NCBI GenBank assembly: GCA_902785075.1
Contig: CACZXN010000001.1
Coordinates: 62,001-126,000, forward strand
Direction: 5' to 3'
From: an uncultured Bacteroidales bacterium
GTDB lineage: Bacteria > Bacteroidota > Bacteroidia > Bacteroidales > Bacteroidaceae
Length of the DNA: 64,000 bases
The position numbers and the translations under genes are program-made. Under the pieces are notes generated by a model. The model ran no database searches and was not told the DNA's origin. It was given only the letters and a program-made list of their open reading frames with translations. Position 1 is the first letter of the stretch, and every line of letters begins with the position of its first letter. Below are positions 51,050 through 58,948 of the stretch, in pieces.

Positions 51050-51262
51050 CTTAAAGCCCCCCTCTTATCCCCCGAGGGGGAAGACCGTTACAGGGGCTTG
51101 GGTCTGGATTATTGTATTTGTGTTGGGGTTAAGTTGAAAATCCTAGTTAATTTACTATTTGACGATTTACTATTTACTATTGACTATTGACCATTGATTA
51201 TTGACTCCCCGCCCTAGAGGGAGGGGCAAGGGGGAGGGTCTGCTAGTGGGTCTGCTAGAGGG
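51050..51262 (-). repeat. C/G palindromes and TATTGAC units between asnB and glnN
   Basis: CCCCCCTCTTATCCCCCGAGGGGG-like unit (given in parts) at 51056-51085, several ACTATTTACTATTGACTATT units at 51160-51203, and CCCCGCCCTAGAGGGAGGGG at 51207-51226. No ORF or promoter match. Confidence 0.75.
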
Positions 51263-51269
51263 GCTCTTT

Positions 51270-52949
51270 CTAATACGCCTGCTCGTGTACTCCTTTCACG
51301 GCTCGTCCACTTGGATCGTTCATATTCTTGAACGCTTCGTCCCATTCCAAAGCGATTGCCGTGCTGCATGCTACGGATGCTTCCTGGTTCACACTTCGGG
51401 CAGCTGAGTCGCTTGGGAAATGCTCGGCAAAGATGGAGCGGTAGTAGTATTCCTCCTTGTTCAGGGGTGGGTTGATGGGGAATCGCTCGGAGGCATGCGC
51501 CATCTGTTCGTCTGTCACAGCCTCGGATGTGATGCGCTTCAGCGTGTCAATCCAACTATAGCCTACCCCATCGCTGAACTGCTCCTTCTGTCGCCATGCT
51601 ACACTTCGAGGCAGCATATCAGCGAAACCTTCACGAACCACACCTTTTTCGATGGTCGAACCTGGACACATCTTCAGTTCGGGGTTGACGGACATGGCTA
51701 TGTCAAGGAATTCCTTGTCGAGGAAGGGAACTCGTCCTTCGATGCCCCAAGCCATGAGTGACTTGTTGGCTCGCAGGCAGTCATAGAAGTGAAGCTTGGA
51801 GAGTTTACGTACGGTTTCCTCATGAAAGGCCTTTGAGTCGGGCGCCTTGTGGAAATACAGATAGCCTCCGAATATCTCGTCAGCTCCTTCGCCCGACAGC
51901 ACCATCTTGATGCCCATCGAACGAATGACGCGAGCCAGCAGGTACATGGGTGTGGATGCACGAACCGTAGTGACATCATACGTCTCAGTATAGTAAATCA
52001 CATCGCGGATAGCATCGAGGCCTTCTTGGATGGTGTAGTTCACCTCGTGGTGTACGGTTCCGATATAATCGGCAACCTCGCGTGCCTTAGCCAAATCGGG
52101 TGCACCCTTCAACCCTACAGCGAAGCTATGCAGGCGTGGCCACCAAGCATCGTGCTCGTCGTTCGTCTCTATACGCTTAGCAGCATAGAGCTTTGCGATG
52201 GCCGACACGACAGAACTGTCTAATCCGCCCGAGAGGAGTACCCCGTAAGGCACATCGCTCATCAACTGACGCTTCACAGCTGCCATCAGACCCTGCCGGA
52301 CTTGACTGACTGCCTCAGTACGGTCGGAAGTGGCCCAATGCATGCCTTCGTACTTCATCCAAGGACGTTTGTACCAACGCTCAATTCGGCAACCCGACTT
52401 GCTCGAACAGTAGTGGCCTGGAGGAAACGGTTCGTAATGCTCACACTGACCCTCCAAGGCTTTTAGCTCAGAGGCCACATAGACGGTTCCCTCACTGTCG
52501 TGTCCGATATACAAAGGGATAACACCTATTGCATCGCGAGCCACAAGAAAGTCGTCTGTCTCAGCATCGTAGAGCACGAAGGCGAAGATGCCGTTCAACT
52601 TGTCGAGGAAGTCAACCCCATACTGCTCATAGAGTGCCAGGATGACTTCGCAATCCGACCCCGTCCTGTACTGATACTGAATGTCGGTCTCCATCCTCAG
52701 CAGCTGGTGATTGTAGATCTCGCCATTCACTGCCAGCACTTTCTTCCCGTCGGGCGAATAGAGGGGCTGACCGCCTGAAAGGGGATCGACGATTGCCAAA
52801 CGTTCGTGTGAGATGACTGCATGGTCGCAGCTGTACATTCCACTCCAATCCGGACCACGATGACGAATCTTTGCCGACATCTTCAGCGCCTGCTCACGCT
52901 TCTGATGAGCATCACCCTTGATTTTTAATATTCCTACAAAACCACACAT
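51270..52949 (-). CDS. asnB: Asparagine synthase B (glutamine-hydrolysing)
   Basis: 559 residues. Class II glutaminase with catalytic Cys2 (MCGFVGILKIKG) and NGEIYNH, and the synthetase domain with the pyrophosphate loop GVLLSGGLDSSVVSA. Makes asparagine from aspartate, ATP and glutamine. Length matches E. coli AsnB. Its product and that of glnN are the two residues enriched in the leader peptide of this operon. Starts 66 bases after the stop of the outer-membrane protein gene. Confidence 0.97.
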   Translation of the reverse strand: MCGFVGILKIKGDAHQKREQALKMSAKIRHRGPDWSGMYSCDHAVISHERLAIVDPLSGGQPLYSPDGKKVLAVNGEIYNHQLLRMETDIQYQYRTGSDCEVILALYEQYGVDFLDKLNGIFAFVLYDAETDDFLVARDAIGVIPLYIGHDSEGTVYVASELKALEGQCEHYEPFPPGHYCSSKSGCRIERWYKRPWMKYEGMHWATSDRTEAVSQVRQGLMAAVKRQLMSDVPYGVLLSGGLDSSVVSAIAKLYAAKRIETNDEHDAWWPRLHSFAVGLKGAPDLAKAREVADYIGTVHHEVNYTIQEGLDAIRDVIYYTETYDVTTVRASTPMYLLARVIRSMGIKMVLSGEGADEIFGGYLYFHKAPDSKAFHEETVRKLSKLHFYDCLRANKSLMAWGIEGRVPFLDKEFLDIAMSVNPELKMCPGSTIEKGVVREGFADMLPRSVAWRQKEQFSDGVGYSWIDTLKRITSEAVTDEQMAHASERFPINPPLNKEEYYYRSIFAEHFPSDSAARSVNQEASVACSTAIALEWDEAFKNMNDPSGRAVKGVHEQAY

Positions 52950-53015
52950 AGTCTGAATTACTATTTACGATTGATTATCTATTTGTTTATTTACTATTTT
53001 TCTATTCAGGAAGTC

Positions 53016-53717
53016 CTACAACCCGAAGCTCATTCCTACGACCAGATAGGCTTTCTGACTACAAGGATTGGCCGAGACTTCTCCGAAGATGGGGATGGAG
53101 AAAGAGTCTGTCACCTTTATGTCCTTCGATGCACGAACTGCCAGGTTGGTTACTGCAAAGCCGTTTGTGCCATAGAAATCAGTGGCATAAGGAACTGCTC
53201 CAACGGTAGCTGTCCAGTCACAAGTAGCGAGTTTGAAGGGGGCGGCAACCTCAAAATAACTGCTATAGGCGCGCTTGCCATCCTTGTTCACTCCATCGTT
53301 GCCTGAAATATTCGTGTACCACTGTGCACTTACCACTCCGAAATCGTAGCCGATGTTTGCTTCGAACACATGGTTTGTACCATGGGCATCATACTTGAAG
53401 TAGCGATCCTGTGGATCAAGCCCTGCATTGAACCAATAGTCAGTAATGCCTATGTTCAGGCCTCCGATGGTATACCCGAGTGTGATATCAAACTCTTTCG
53501 TATCGGCAGGATCGGCAAGTCCTACACTTCCCCAAGCCGAGAGCGAAATGCCTTTATACTCCAAACCAAGTGTCGGTTGCAGGCTCACTCCTCCCAGATC
53601 TTGACCACGCCAAATATAACTACTTACGATGTCACTACCAATCGTTGTACTAATCTCTTGTGCCTCTACGGCCATTGTTGCTCCGCAGAGCAATATCATT
53701 GCAAATATCTTTTTCAT
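53016..53717 (-). CDS. Putative outer-membrane beta-barrel protein of the amtB operon
   Basis: 233 residues. Signal peptide (about 1-19, MKKIFAMILLCGATMAVEAQ), then alternating amphipathic strands such as SSYIWRGQDLGGVSLQPTLG and ISLSAWGSVGLADPADTKEF, ending in an aromatic-terminated strand (VVGMSFGL), typical of outer-membrane barrels. No precise family recognised. Its place between amtB and asnB suggests an outer-membrane entry route for a nitrogen source, which is inference. The spacer to amtB is a TAAACTTTAAACT repeat array. Confidence 0.7.
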   Translation of the reverse strand: MKKIFAMILLCGATMAVEAQEISTTIGSDIVSSYIWRGQDLGGVSLQPTLGLEYKGISLSAWGSVGLADPADTKEFDITLGYTIGGLNIGITDYWFNAGLDPQDRYFKYDAHGTNHVFEANIGYDFGVVSAQWYTNISGNDGVNKDGKRAYSSYFEVAAPFKLATCDWTATVGAVPYATDFYGTNGFAVTNLAVRASKDIKVTDSFSIPIFGEVSANPCSQKAYLVVGMSFGL

Positions 53718-53779
53718 AATCTTTTTACTTTTAACTTATTAACTGACTATAAACTTTAAACTATAAACTCTCAACTTTA

Positions 53780-55036
53780 TTAGTTATAACAACTCTCTCC
53801 ATGTTCATAAATATCAAGACCTTCTTCCTCGATACGGGCATCCACACGGAGTCCATGCAGTTTCTTGATGCCGTAGAACAGGATGAATCCACAACCTGCT
53901 GCCCAGAGGTCAATCATGAGGATACCGAAACACTCAGCTCCGAAGAAGCCCCAACCGCCGCCGTAGAAAGCTCCGTTCTCTGTAGCCAACAAACCTGTCA
54001 TCAGGGTGCCAAGGATACCGCATACACCATGTACTGAGCTTGCACCTACAGGGTCGTCAATGTGGAGCTTGTGGTCGATGAACTCAATGGCGAAGACCAA
54101 GACAGTACCGCAGACCAGACCGATGATAACGGCTCCAACAGGTGAAACAAGGTCGCAACCAGCTGTGATACCTACAAGTCCTGCCAAGATGCCGTTCAAG
54201 GTCAGAGAAAGTGATGGCTTACCGTATTTCAACCAAGTGACGAACATTGTTGCCACACCGCCAGCTACTGCTGCGAGGTTGGTTGTCAGGAATACATGGC
54301 TGATGGCCGTACGGTTCACCTCACCGCTTGCAGCCAACTGACTACCTGGGTTGAAGCCGAACCAACCTAACCAGAGAATGAATACGCCAAGAGCTGCAAG
54401 TGCCAGGTTGTGTCCAGGAATAGCACGGCTCTTACCGTCCTTACTATACTTACCAAGACGTGGACCCAATGCCATTGCACCGACAAAAGCCAAGACGCCA
54501 CCTACGCTGTGCACAATAGCAGAACCTGCAAAATCGTGGAACACATCGCCAAACGTCGACATCATGAATCCGTCGGCTGCATCGTTGCAGAGCCAACCGC
54601 CGCCCCAAGTCCAATGGCCTTCTACAGGATAGATAATCAGTGAGATAAAGGCGCTATAGACCAAATACATAGAGAACTTAGTGCGTTCGGCCATGGCTCC
54701 GCTCACGATGGTAGCAGCTGTGGCACAGAAAACTGTCTCGAAAATCAAGAAACCCTCTACTGGCAGGTCGCCCGAATAAAAGCTCAGGTCGCCCCAATTA
54801 GGTATACCGACGAATCCGCCGAGAATATCGCCTCCGAACATAAATCCGAAGCCTATAAAGAAGAACAACAGACTACCGAACATAAAGTCCACAAAGTTCT
54901 TCATCAAAATGTTTGCCGCATTCTTACGACGAGTGAAACCTGCTTCGCACAATGCAAAACCTGGTTGCATCCAGAAAACTAACATGGCTGCCAATAGCAT
55001 CCAAACTGTATCGAGTGATAAACCTATTTCGTTCAT
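53780..55036 (-). CDS. amtB: Ammonium transporter AmtB
   Basis: 418 residues, about eleven helices. FWMQPGFALCEAGFTRRKN begins the protein, and the two pore histidines are expected in FAGSAIVHSVGGV and SSVHGVCGILGT. Brings ammonium into the cell. There is no N-terminal signal extension. It follows the P-II gene, the classical glnK-amtB pairing, in which P-II plugs the channel when nitrogen is plentiful. The C-terminal cytosolic tail (IKKLHGLRVDARIEEEGLD) that P-II touches is present. Confidence 0.97.
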   Translation of the reverse strand: MNEIGLSLDTVWMLLAAMLVFWMQPGFALCEAGFTRRKNAANILMKNFVDFMFGSLLFFFIGFGFMFGGDILGGFVGIPNWGDLSFYSGDLPVEGFLIFETVFCATAATIVSGAMAERTKFSMYLVYSAFISLIIYPVEGHWTWGGGWLCNDAADGFMMSTFGDVFHDFAGSAIVHSVGGVLAFVGAMALGPRLGKYSKDGKSRAIPGHNLALAALGVFILWLGWFGFNPGSQLAASGEVNRTAISHVFLTTNLAAVAGGVATMFVTWLKYGKPSLSLTLNGILAGLVGITAGCDLVSPVGAVIIGLVCGTVLVFAIEFIDHKLHIDDPVGASSVHGVCGILGTLMTGLLATENGAFYGGGWGFFGAECFGILMIDLWAAGCGFILFYGIKKLHGLRVDARIEEEGLDIYEHGESCYN

Positions 55037-55043
55037 ATTATTA

Positions 55044-55174
55044 AGCCTCCCCCTAACCCCCTACTCTAAGAGGGGGAACCCGAACGGAGGTGCGGGGTTT
55101 GTGTTTGTGTTGTGTTGTTACATTTTTGGGGTCCCTAACTCCCCTCCATAGAGGGAGGGGTTGGGGGTGGCTCT
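55044..55174 (-). repeat. C/G palindromic repeats between the P-II gene and amtB
   Basis: CCCCCTACTCTAAGAGGGGG (55059-55078) and CCCCTCCATAGAGGGAGGGG (55142-55161), separated by T/G-rich sequence. The spacer is 138 bases with no ORF. Confidence 0.8.
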
Positions 55175-55522
55175 TTACTTCTTGTCCCTTAAAACTGTGT
55201 CGCCGTGCTCACCCGTTCGGATGCTCCATGTGTCGATCATATCGCTCACGAAAATACGGCCGTCGCCTACCTCGCCAGTATGAGCCACTTTCAATATGAC
55301 GTTGACTGTAGGTTCTACAAACTGGTCGCGGCACACAATTGTGATGGCCACACGCTCAATCACGTCAGTCGAATACTGCACGCCGCGGTAGATTCTCTCC
55401 TCACGGCTCTGACCGATACCATGAACGTTATGATACTCAAACCAGTTGATGTCCGACTCCAAAAGAGCCTCCTTCACATCCTCGAACCTCGTCTTTCGGA
55501 TAATTGCTTCAATCTTTTTCAT
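55175..55522 (-). CDS. glnK: P-II nitrogen regulatory protein
   Basis: 115 residues. MKKIEAIIRKTRFEDVKEAL at the start, the C-loop signature VGDGRIFVSDMIDTWSIRTG, and a T-loop GIGQSREERIYRGVQY that keeps both tyrosines but is one residue shorter than in E. coli GlnB/GlnK. P-II proteins bind ATP/ADP and 2-oxoglutarate and control AmtB and glutamine synthetase. First structural gene of the minus-strand operon, 67 bases after the attenuator terminator. The symbol follows its linkage to amtB; glnB is equally defensible. Confidence 0.93.
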   Translation of the reverse strand: MKKIEAIIRKTRFEDVKEALLESDINWFEYHNVHGIGQSREERIYRGVQYSTDVIERVAITIVCRDQFVEPTVNVILKVAHTGEVGDGRIFVSDMIDTWSIRTGEHGDTVLRDKK

Positions 55523-55588
55523 GTTTTACCTTGTGTTTGTGTTGTGTTAATACTTAATGATTTTTCTCTGTGTTTGTGTTGTAGCTAC

Positions 55589-55624
55589 AAAAAAAAGGCT
55601 GATTCTCTCGGAACCAGCCTTTAC
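55589..55624 (-). terminator. Attenuator terminator before the P-II gene
   Basis: Minus strand: AAAGGCTGGTTC pairs with GAATCAGCCTTT around CGAGA, followed by a run of T. It lies about 30 bases after the leader stop. Shape and the GGTTC...GAATC core match the gltB-side terminator. Confidence 0.88.
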
Positions 55625-55656
55625 TTAATATTTAAATACTCTATTGTTCAGTCTTA

Positions 55657-55779
55657 CTATATGTTCATCCGACTGGTAGATTCACACAACGAACAACAGA
55701 GAACCTGATTATTATTCTGGTTCTGCTGATTATTCTGATTATTATTCAGACCTACGTTGTATGTTCTTACGAATGACAT
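55657..55779 (-). CDS. Asn/Gln-rich leader peptide of the P-II/amtB/asnB/glnN operon (40 aa)
   Basis: 40 codons starting MSFVRTYNVGL. Residues 12-25 are an unbroken run of 14 Asn/Gln (NNNQNNQQNQNNNQ: nine Asn, five Gln). Then comes VLCCSLCESTSRM, homologous to the other leader. Codons 35-37 contain ACCAGTC, which can pair with GGCTGGT in the terminator (7 bp, one G-U). A ribosome stalled in the run would leave this segment free; one reaching the stop four codons later would cover it. This is the geometry expected of a transcription attenuator sensing charged tRNA-Asn/Gln. Confidence 0.85.
   Translation of the reverse strand: MSFVRTYNVGLNNNQNNQQNQNNNQVLCCSLCESTSRMNI
55671..55677 (-). promoter_or_regulatory. 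Antiterminator segment inside the leader
   Basis: Minus-strand ACCAGTC, complementary to GGCTGGT in the terminator 5' arm (55612-55618). Equivalent in position to ACCAGTCC at 30276-30283. Confidence 0.6.
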
Positions 55780-55806
55780 TTTGTCGTGTTTGTTTGATTT
55801 CGGGTG

Positions 55807-55814
55807 CAAATTTA
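55807..55814 (-). promoter_or_regulatory. Promoter -7 box of the P-II operon leader
   Basis: Minus-strand TAAATTTG, in the same context (GTCGTAAATTTGCACCCGA) as the gltB leader promoter. About 28 bases before the leader ATG. Confidence 0.75.
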
Positions 55815-55842
55815 CGACCATTTCCCGAAACAGAAAAACATT

Positions 55843-55881
55843 TTGTCAACTTTTTTCAAGAAATCCCTAATAAATTGACAA
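55843..55881 (-). promoter_or_regulatory. TTGTCAA/TTGACAA inverted repeat upstream of the P-II leader
   Basis: Half-sites at 55843-55849 and 55875-55881, same spacing as at 30051-30089. Located just upstream of the promoter. Confidence 0.5.
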
Positions 55882-55914
55882 ATATCAATAGTTCTTTTAC
55901 AAAATAAGCGATAA

Positions 55915-56040
55915 CTACCCTTTAATCACCTTTAACATTCCTGTTTCATAAAGGTTGTTTATTTTAGTCCCACACTGCGAATCAACCGTCCTTGTAATCC
56001 TCCCGACTCTTCCGATAGCTCCATACACGTCTTTCACCAT
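55915..56040 (-). CDS. Putative 41-residue small protein (copy 2)
   Basis: Starts MVKDVYGAIGRVGRITRTVD and ends KVIKG. It differs from copy 1 at four residues (Met/Val, Ile/Val, Lys/Thr, Glu/Val) with no indel. Same distance to the promoter as copy 1. No family recognised; coding status is uncertain. Confidence 0.4.
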   Translation of the reverse strand: MVKDVYGAIGRVGRITRTVDSQCGTKINNLYETGMLKVIKG

Positions 56041-56233
56041 TGGTGCTATAATGATTCTTATATTTATGCTATGTTCAACTCTACTTCATCTCTACTATAT
56101 CTCTAATTATAGAATTGGAGATGAATTGGAGATATGATGTGTAAAAAGTAAGGAGTTTTATTGAAATAACCTGATAGAATATAAAGAGACTTTAGGGATC
56201 ACTTGCATAACACTGTGTGTAGATTTAGAAAAA

Positions 56234-56496
56234 ACATCAAAAACAGATATTACCATTGTTTTTATTAGCCCCCCCCCTTACCTTCAATGGTCTTTGCACC
56301 CCCTTCGGTTCCCCCGTTATCGGGGGACAGAAACCCTCTAGGGCGGGGAGAAAATCGTAAATAAATCAAATGGTAAATAAATAGTCAATCGGAACATCTT
56401 GGAGCAGCGAGAACAGAAAGTCCCCCTCTATCTCCCCCCCTCTATGGGGAGGAAGGAAAGAGGAAAGAACGATAACGATAACGAATTGCTAATCTG
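56234..56496. other. Intergenic region with C/G repeats, no gene
   Basis: Holds a C9 tract (56270-56278), CCCCCGTTATCGGGGG (56311-56326), GGTAAATAAATAGTCAAT-like units and CCCCCCTCTATGGGG (56434-56450). Downstream of the GH30 gene; no T-run terminator was identified. Confidence 0.6.
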
Positions 56497-58914
56497 TCAC
56501 TTCATCATGACCTTTTGTCCATTCACGATATACAGGCCCTTGGTCGGCCGGGTGGCTTTCCTGCCTTGCAAGTCGTAGATGGCGTCAAGATGGGATGATG
56601 GTTGGATGGCGAGTTCATCGATGCCTGTATCTTCGCCCAGAGCAGTCAGCGGACAAAGCATCCATTGCCGATGAGTGGGTGTATCGGTGTCTGCCGAGTA
56701 TTGCCAAGTGCAGACAGAGGTGCCTGTTGAACTGTTGGCATTGTTGAGGTCGAGTGCATAGCTGCGTGAACGTGCAAGCGTAATCTTGTAGTATGGCAGG
56801 TCGATGGCTTCGATATAGAACTGCTGTTCGGACGAGGTGGTTGTCTGTGCTTTCAGGTTGGAAGAGCCTGAGGAACGAAGCGAAGTGAGTCGCTGCCCGC
56901 GTGCATTCTCGAGGATGAAGGCATTGCCCGATGCCACGAGTTTCCATCGCTGACCTTCACCGTAGTTGGTATTCTCGATAGTCACAGCACCTGTCTCGGA
57001 AGCTGTGAGGGCTGCGGTGAGATTATGACGAGGCACGATGATGTATTCGCAGTCGGCAACAGGTTGGGGTTGGGTCGTTACTCCACCAACAGGCACGATG
57101 ATGGTTGTGATGCTTTGTGAAGGGAGTTTGACAAGCATCGTGGTGCTGTCCATTGTGAAGGGTCGCACACTCTTCAGGTCTTCGGATGATGAGGTACGGT
57201 AGCACTTGATAGCGCTGACGGCTGGCAGATTGGTGAGCTGCGAAAGGTCGATACGGTGATAGGTGAGGCTTCCTTCGTTGAGCAGAACGAGCACAAGGGT
57301 GTCCTGAGCCTCGTTCATGGCTGCCAAAGACTGATCGTTGAGCGATGCCACGATGTTGTAGCCACGCTTGATGAATCGCGAGCATTGCTGACGCACATAG
57401 AAATTCTTGACCTTCGAGTAGGTCTGGTCGGCAAAACTGCCGCGGATGGTACACCACTGGTCGTTAGCTTCCTCCATATACTGCCAGTCAATCCATGTCT
57501 CGGGCTGTAGGTAGCGCATGTCGTCGAACAGCTTCTGTGTAAGGCTCAAGTTGCCGCCAATGCCATTTCCACCTGCTCCAACCTCGCTCATCCATAGCGG
57601 AACATTGTCCTGATGGGCAAGGAATGCCATGTGAACACGGTCGGCATTGTTGCCCGAATAGGTGTGGGTGTTCCATTGTCCCAACATCCGAAGCGCTCCA
57701 CCCTGCTTAAAGGCTTTGTAGCCATTGACAGCCAAGCCCACGTTGGTTTCGTCGGAGGCAGAGATGACGGTGTTGAGTCCCGCCTTGTCGAGAATAGGTT
57801 TCAGCACCTTCACAAACTTCACCTGAGAGGCATAGTCGAAGTGACAGCCTTCCTGCGGACCGTTGGCGTACCAGAAATTGGTAACTGACTCGTTGAACGG
57901 CTCCAAGGTCTTGAACTCGATGCCGTACTCGTCCTTATAGTGCTTGCAGACATCGACCAGATAGTGGGCAAACTCCTCGTAGTATTCCGGCTTGAGATTG
58001 TCTTTACCTCCATCTGTATTGCCGCTACAGCAACCGCTGTAGGTCATATAGTAAGGGCACGAGTTGCTGAACGCCTCGAACACAGCATCAGGACGCTTCT
58101 CACGAATCTTCAGCATAATCTTACGCTGAGCCTCATCACGATCCCAATGATACTCGTCGCCAGAGAAATCCTTGAAACCCTCCATCTCAGCTCGAAGTCC
58201 CTTGCCCCGACCCATGTGATGAAGGTCACAATGTGCGTTTTCAGGGTCATCACCTCCACCTATATTATAACGGAAATGGCTGTAGTTAAGACCTGTAGGG
58301 CTGGTAAGCCAAGTCACAATCTCATCTATCTTCTTATCATTCCATTTACCGCATTGACCTGCCCACCAGCAGAGCGAAACGCCCCATCCATCGAACTTCT
58401 GACGTACAATCGAAGGGAACACAGCATAGGAAACGGTATCGGTAGGTAACGTTCCGTTGACCTTATCACTGAAGTACCAGAAATGTTTCATGTCCGAACC
58501 GTTCTTGTCGGAATAGACCTTCGCATCGGCATCGTTGCTGTCGGTACCCAGACACTGCCCGTTGCCCTTGCAGCGAATGCGGATGTATGCCCCTTGTGCC
58601 TGCTCGAACGTGAAGCGTGCATCATCACTGGTAGAGTCTGTCACGAAAGAGGTGTTCCACGAATTAATCTTTGAGAGATAGCGTTTCTTTCCCTCCTGTT
58701 TGATATAGTAATATCCTTGACCATCGGGCACAATGGTCATCTTCTGAGGATTCGAAACTGTTGCAGACTCCAAAAAGCCACCATTATCACTGCCCATCTT
58801 CAAATGAAGTTCACTGCTGTGCATCACAAACACCGTTGTAGGTACAGCGAAATCGGTCTGGCCGTAAGATGTCATAGCCAGCAAAGAAGTAAATAGAATG
58901 AAGATTCGTTTCAT
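56497..58914 (-). CDS. Secreted GH30 family glycoside hydrolase with flanking trefoil-like domains
   Basis: 805 residues. Signal peptide 1-18. Residues about 25-150 look like a beta-trefoil/ricin-like domain (YYYIKQEGKKRYLSKINSWN, IRIRCKGNGQCLGTDS). The catalytic TIM barrel spans about 165-530, with acid/base Glu342 in KTLEPFNES and nucleophile Glu444 in PLWMSEVG, and a beta side domain to about 615. A second trefoil-like domain (about 625-770) precedes a C-terminal IYDLQGRKATRPTKGLYIVN tail common in secreted Prevotella proteins. The closest fit is the endo-beta-1,6-galactanase-like branch of GH30; exact substrate unproven. Confidence 0.82.
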   Translation of the reverse strand: MKRIFILFTSLLAMTSYGQTDFAVPTTVFVMHSSELHLKMGSDNGGFLESATVSNPQKMTIVPDGQGYYYIKQEGKKRYLSKINSWNTSFVTDSTSDDARFTFEQAQGAYIRIRCKGNGQCLGTDSNDADAKVYSDKNGSDMKHFWYFSDKVNGTLPTDTVSYAVFPSIVRQKFDGWGVSLCWWAGQCGKWNDKKIDEIVTWLTSPTGLNYSHFRYNIGGGDDPENAHCDLHHMGRGKGLRAEMEGFKDFSGDEYHWDRDEAQRKIMLKIREKRPDAVFEAFSNSCPYYMTYSGCCSGNTDGGKDNLKPEYYEEFAHYLVDVCKHYKDEYGIEFKTLEPFNESVTNFWYANGPQEGCHFDYASQVKFVKVLKPILDKAGLNTVISASDETNVGLAVNGYKAFKQGGALRMLGQWNTHTYSGNNADRVHMAFLAHQDNVPLWMSEVGAGGNGIGGNLSLTQKLFDDMRYLQPETWIDWQYMEEANDQWCTIRGSFADQTYSKVKNFYVRQQCSRFIKRGYNIVASLNDQSLAAMNEAQDTLVLVLLNEGSLTYHRIDLSQLTNLPAVSAIKCYRTSSSEDLKSVRPFTMDSTTMLVKLPSQSITTIIVPVGGVTTQPQPVADCEYIIVPRHNLTAALTASETGAVTIENTNYGEGQRWKLVASGNAFILENARGQRLTSLRSSGSSNLKAQTTTSSEQQFYIEAIDLPYYKITLARSRSYALDLNNANSSTGTSVCTWQYSADTDTPTHRQWMLCPLTALGEDTGIDELAIQPSSHLDAIYDLQGRKATRPTKGLYIVNGQKVMMK

Positions 58915-58948
58915 AAGATGTTTATTTTTGACGATTTAATTGCTTGTC

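Larger units (their letters stand above)
55777..56233 (-). repeat. Long inverted repeat, right copy
   Basis: 457 bases, reverse complement of 29679-30155 with scattered substitutions and a different short repeat in the middle. It holds the promoter, half-site pair and 41-codon ORF in the same order. Confidence 0.92.

Noticed and set aside
57940..58449. Long plus-strand ORF opposite the GH30 gene
   Set aside because: Lies wholly antisense to the clear GH30 catalytic domain and has no recognisable domain.
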